From assembly GCA_016867695.1 (NCBI GenBank), contig VGIY01000127.1, positions 1 through 7,440 of the forward strand: a stretch of DNA of 7,440 nucleotides, read 5' to 3'. Both the position numbers and the translations under genes were made by a program. The notes under the pieces were generated by a model that worked only from the letters and a program-made list of their open reading frames with translations, had not been told where the DNA came from and searched no databases. The DNA is from Candidatus Eiseniibacteriota bacterium. Its GTDB lineage: Bacteria > Eisenbacteria > RBG-16-71-46 > CAIMUX01 > WJJG01. Of the stretch, positions 6,099 to 7,440 are shown in pieces (within the stretch, counting starts at the first letter, position 1; each line of letters opens with the position of its first letter).

Positions 6099-6233
6099 GC
6101 CGAGCGGGGGGGCGCAGTCGCTGCCGGGCGCCCGGCCCGGGAAGCCGAGCGGGCGGGCGCAGTCGCTCCCGGGCGCCCGGGCCGGGGGGGCGATGGGGCC
6201 GGCACAGTCGCTGCCGCGCGCCCCGGCCGGCAG
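6099..6233. repeat. 45-bp tandem repeat, three adjacent copies, each with a GC palindrome
   Basis: Copies at 6099-6143, 6144-6188 and 6189-6233 share the core CAGTCGCT at 6115, 6160 and 6205, exactly 45 bp apart. Copies 1 and 2 differ at about five positions; copy 3 is more diverged. Copy 1 contains the palindrome CCGGGCGCCCGG, copy 2 the longer CCCGGGCGCCCGGG, and copy 3 a broken version. The copies are contiguous with no unique spacers. Possible roles are a variable-number tandem repeat, a tandem protein-binding site or structured RNA between two transcription units. The 45-bp length is a multiple of three, but no credible protein reads through it. Confidence 0.8.
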
Positions 6234-6263
6234 CCCTTGAGCAAGCCGCCTCCGAGCGCCTCA

Positions 6264-6293
6264 ACGCGCAACCGGAAAGAGCGTTGCGGGCGT
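6264..6293. other. Imperfect hairpin downstream of the MacB-type permease gene
   Basis: ACGC+GCAAC (6264-6272) pairs with GTTGC (6283-6287) and, after a 2-nt bulge, GCGT (6290-6293), with a 10-nt loop. On the plus strand the stem runs into TTTTCT, resembling a weak intrinsic terminator; on the minus strand, the transcribed strand here, no T run follows. No plus-strand gene exists for it to terminate. It might help end or protect the permease message, but this is not demonstrated. Confidence 0.25.
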
Positions 6294-6335
6294 TTTCTCA
6301 TCTCGGATCTCAAGCCTGGGAGCGATCCCGCCGGC

Positions 6336-7440
6336 CTACTCCGAGGCGAGCGCGGCGATCGGGTCGAGTCGCGCCGCGCGGCGCGCGGGCAGGATCCCGC
6401 TGGCCAGGCCGACGGCGAGGCTCAGCGCCAGGGCCATGACGACGTACTCCGGCGGCGTCTTGACCGGCAGCCCGGGCAGGGCGAGTCCCAGCAGCCCGGC
6501 GATCGACAGGCCCCCCAGCAGCCCCGCCAGTCCGCCCGCGGTCGACAGCAGCGCCGCCTCGGCGAGGAACAGGAGCAGGATCTGGCGCTGCGTGGCGCCG
6601 AGGGCCTTCGCCAGGCCGATCTCCTCGGTACGCTCGTGGACCGAGATCCACATCATGGTCAGGATCCCGATCGCTCCCACGAGCAGCGAGATCGCGCCGA
6701 TCCCGGCGACGGCGAGGCTGACGATGCGCAGGATCCGATCGAGCGTCTCGATCATCCCCGTCTGCGTCGTGACGGTGAAGTCCTCCACGCCGCCGTGACG
6801 CTCGCGCAGCGTCGCGCGCACGCGCGCGGCCACGGAATCGATCGCCGAGGCGTGGGCGGCCAGGAGGTGGATCTCCTGCAGCTCCTCCCGGTTGAAGAGC
6901 CGCAGCGCCTGCGCGACCGGAATGTACACCGCGTCGTCGATGTCGAAGCCGAGTAGCTGCCCCTTGGACTCCATCACCCCGATCACGGTGAAGCGCTGTC
7001 CGGCGATGCGGACATGCTCGCCCAGGGCGCTGCCGTCGCCGAAGAGCTCCCGCCGAACGGTCGGCCCGAGGACCGCCAGCGGGGCGCCATGACGGGGATC
7101 CCCGTCGGGCAGGAATCGCCCCGTGCGCACGCCCATCTTCCACGCCCGAGTCGCCGCCCCGGTGACGCCGTAGATGTAGACGCCGCGCTCCCGCCCTCCA
7201 GACTTGACCGTCGCGGTGCCCATGACGACCGGCACGACCTCGGCGACGCCGCGCAGGCGTGCCAGCGCGGCGCCGTCCTCGAGCGTCAGGCTGCGGACCG
7301 TGCCGCCCAGCGCGCCGGGCACGCCGCTCGTCTCGACCTTGCCCGGATTCACGCTGACGAGATTCGTGCCGAACTGGGCGAACTGGTTGAGCATGTAGAG
7401 GCGCGTCCCCTCCCCCAGGGAGGTCAGCAGGATCACCGCG
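6336..7440 (-). CDS. MacB/FtsX-family ABC transporter permease (N-terminus cut by right edge)
   Basis: Membrane subunit of a MacB-like (type VII) ABC system, which couples cytoplasmic ATP hydrolysis to work on substrates in the periplasm, such as efflux or lipoprotein handling. In-frame codons continue to the edge, and the visible start (AVILLTSLGEG) matches the interior of family members just after TM1, so perhaps 30-40 residues are missing. Numbering from the GTG at 7436: periplasmic core domain about 10-230 (GTNLVSVNPG at 23-32; LGEHVRIAGQRFTVIGV at 138-154), then the FtsX domain with TMs near 238-262, 286-318 and 330-350. Family motifs are ERTEEIGLAKALGAT (268-282) and GILPARRAARLDPIAAL (347-363), the typical C-terminal end. 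The partner ATPase and membrane-fusion protein would be expected upstream, beyond the window. The 480-bp gap suggests it is not part of the sulfate operon. Substrate is unknown. Confidence 0.9.
   Translation of the reverse strand, partial: AVILLTSLGEGTRLYMLNQFAQFGTNLVSVNPGKVETSGVPGALGGTVRSLTLEDGAALARLRGVAEVVPVVMGTATVKSGGRERGVYIYGVTGAATRAWKMGVRTGRFLPDGDPRHGAPLAVLGPTVRRELFGDGSALGEHVRIAGQRFTVIGVMESKGQLLGFDIDDAVYIPVAQALRLFNREELQEIHLLAAHASAIDSVAARVRATLRERHGGVEDFTVTTQTGMIETLDRILRIVSLAVAGIGAISLLVGAIGILTMMWISVHERTEEIGLAKALGATQRQILLLFLAEAALLSTAGGLAGLLGGLSIAGLLGLALPGLPVKTPPEYVVMALALSLAVGLASGILPARRAARLDPIAALASE

Larger units (their letters stand above)
5855..6335. other. 481-bp gene-free region between the MacB-type permease and the sulfate operon
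   Basis: No credible gene is seen. Open frames exist on both strands but are low-complexity Arg/Pro/Ala/Gly products of high GC content. The stretch holds a 45-bp tandem repeat (6099-6233), a pair of 12-bp direct repeats (5997-6031), GC hairpins close to the operon (5914-5972), and one hairpin near the permease end (6264-6293). The sulfate operon's promoter must lie here or further upstream, but no convincing sigma-70 -35/-10 pair was found. The 60 bases just before the ATPase ATG hold only a GA-rich ribosome-binding stretch. Confidence 0.8.

Noticed and set aside
6099..6233. CRISPR array
   Set aside because: Three contiguous 45-bp copies without unique spacers, and no cas gene nearby.
6002..6313. 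Minus-strand small frame of about 100 codons in the gap (TTG at 6313 or ATG at 6301), Arg/Pro/Ala-rich with 15-residue repeats
   Set aside because: No good ribosome site. Differences between repeat copies 1 and 2 that I checked fall on first and second codon positions rather than third, as expected for non-coding DNA. A disordered basic protein cannot be fully excluded.
5282..6439. 385-codon plus-strand open frame through the intergenic gap, including a 15-residue repeat
   Set aside because: The repeat in the product simply reflects the 45-bp DNA repeat. The rest is antisense to cysA, and no ribosome site or domain is seen.

Overview
The window is very GC-rich and all of its credible genes lie on the minus strand, so it reads from right to left. 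The base composition and codon use (nearly all codons end in G or C) fit a high-GC bacterium. Export and sensor genes with signal and membrane segments fit a Gram-negative-type or environmental lineage, but nothing here fixes the phylum. Such composition leaves stop-free frames everywhere. Several very long plus-strand open frames (up to about 650 codons) are shadows of the real genes and were not annotated.

Layout in transcription order. (1) 7440-6336: the C-terminal part of a MacB/FtsX-type ABC permease, cut by the right edge. (2) 6335-5855: a 481-bp gene-free stretch. It holds a 45-bp tandem repeat in three copies, a pair of near-identical 12-bp direct repeats 23 bp apart, and GC-rich hairpins, two of which share one arm. 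(3) 5854-2007: a sulfate/thiosulfate uptake operon, in the order CysA ATPase, sulfate-binding protein, CysT permease, CysW at 1989-1114. Junctions are tight: a 4-nt GTGA overlap, then 24 nt, then 17 nt. (4) 1113-964: a 150-bp gap with a GC palindrome and a TATACT element. (5) 963-1: the N-terminal 321 codons of a two-TM, HAMP-containing sensor, probably a histidine kinase, cut by the left edge.

How it works together: the binding protein captures sulfate outside the membrane, CysT and CysW form the channel, and a CysA dimer powers import. The remarkable part is the ATPase. It is 658 residues, against roughly 330-370 for ordinary CysA, because after its TOBE-like region it carries about 285 extra residues that read as two tandem UspA-type (universal stress protein) domains and a short disordered tail. 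This looks like an ABC importer ATPase with a built-in regulatory module. The downstream membrane sensor may be functionally linked or may be an unrelated neighbour; the sequence does not decide.

The most rewarding places to look further are the CysA-Usp-Usp fusion and the structured, repeat-bearing leader in front of it.
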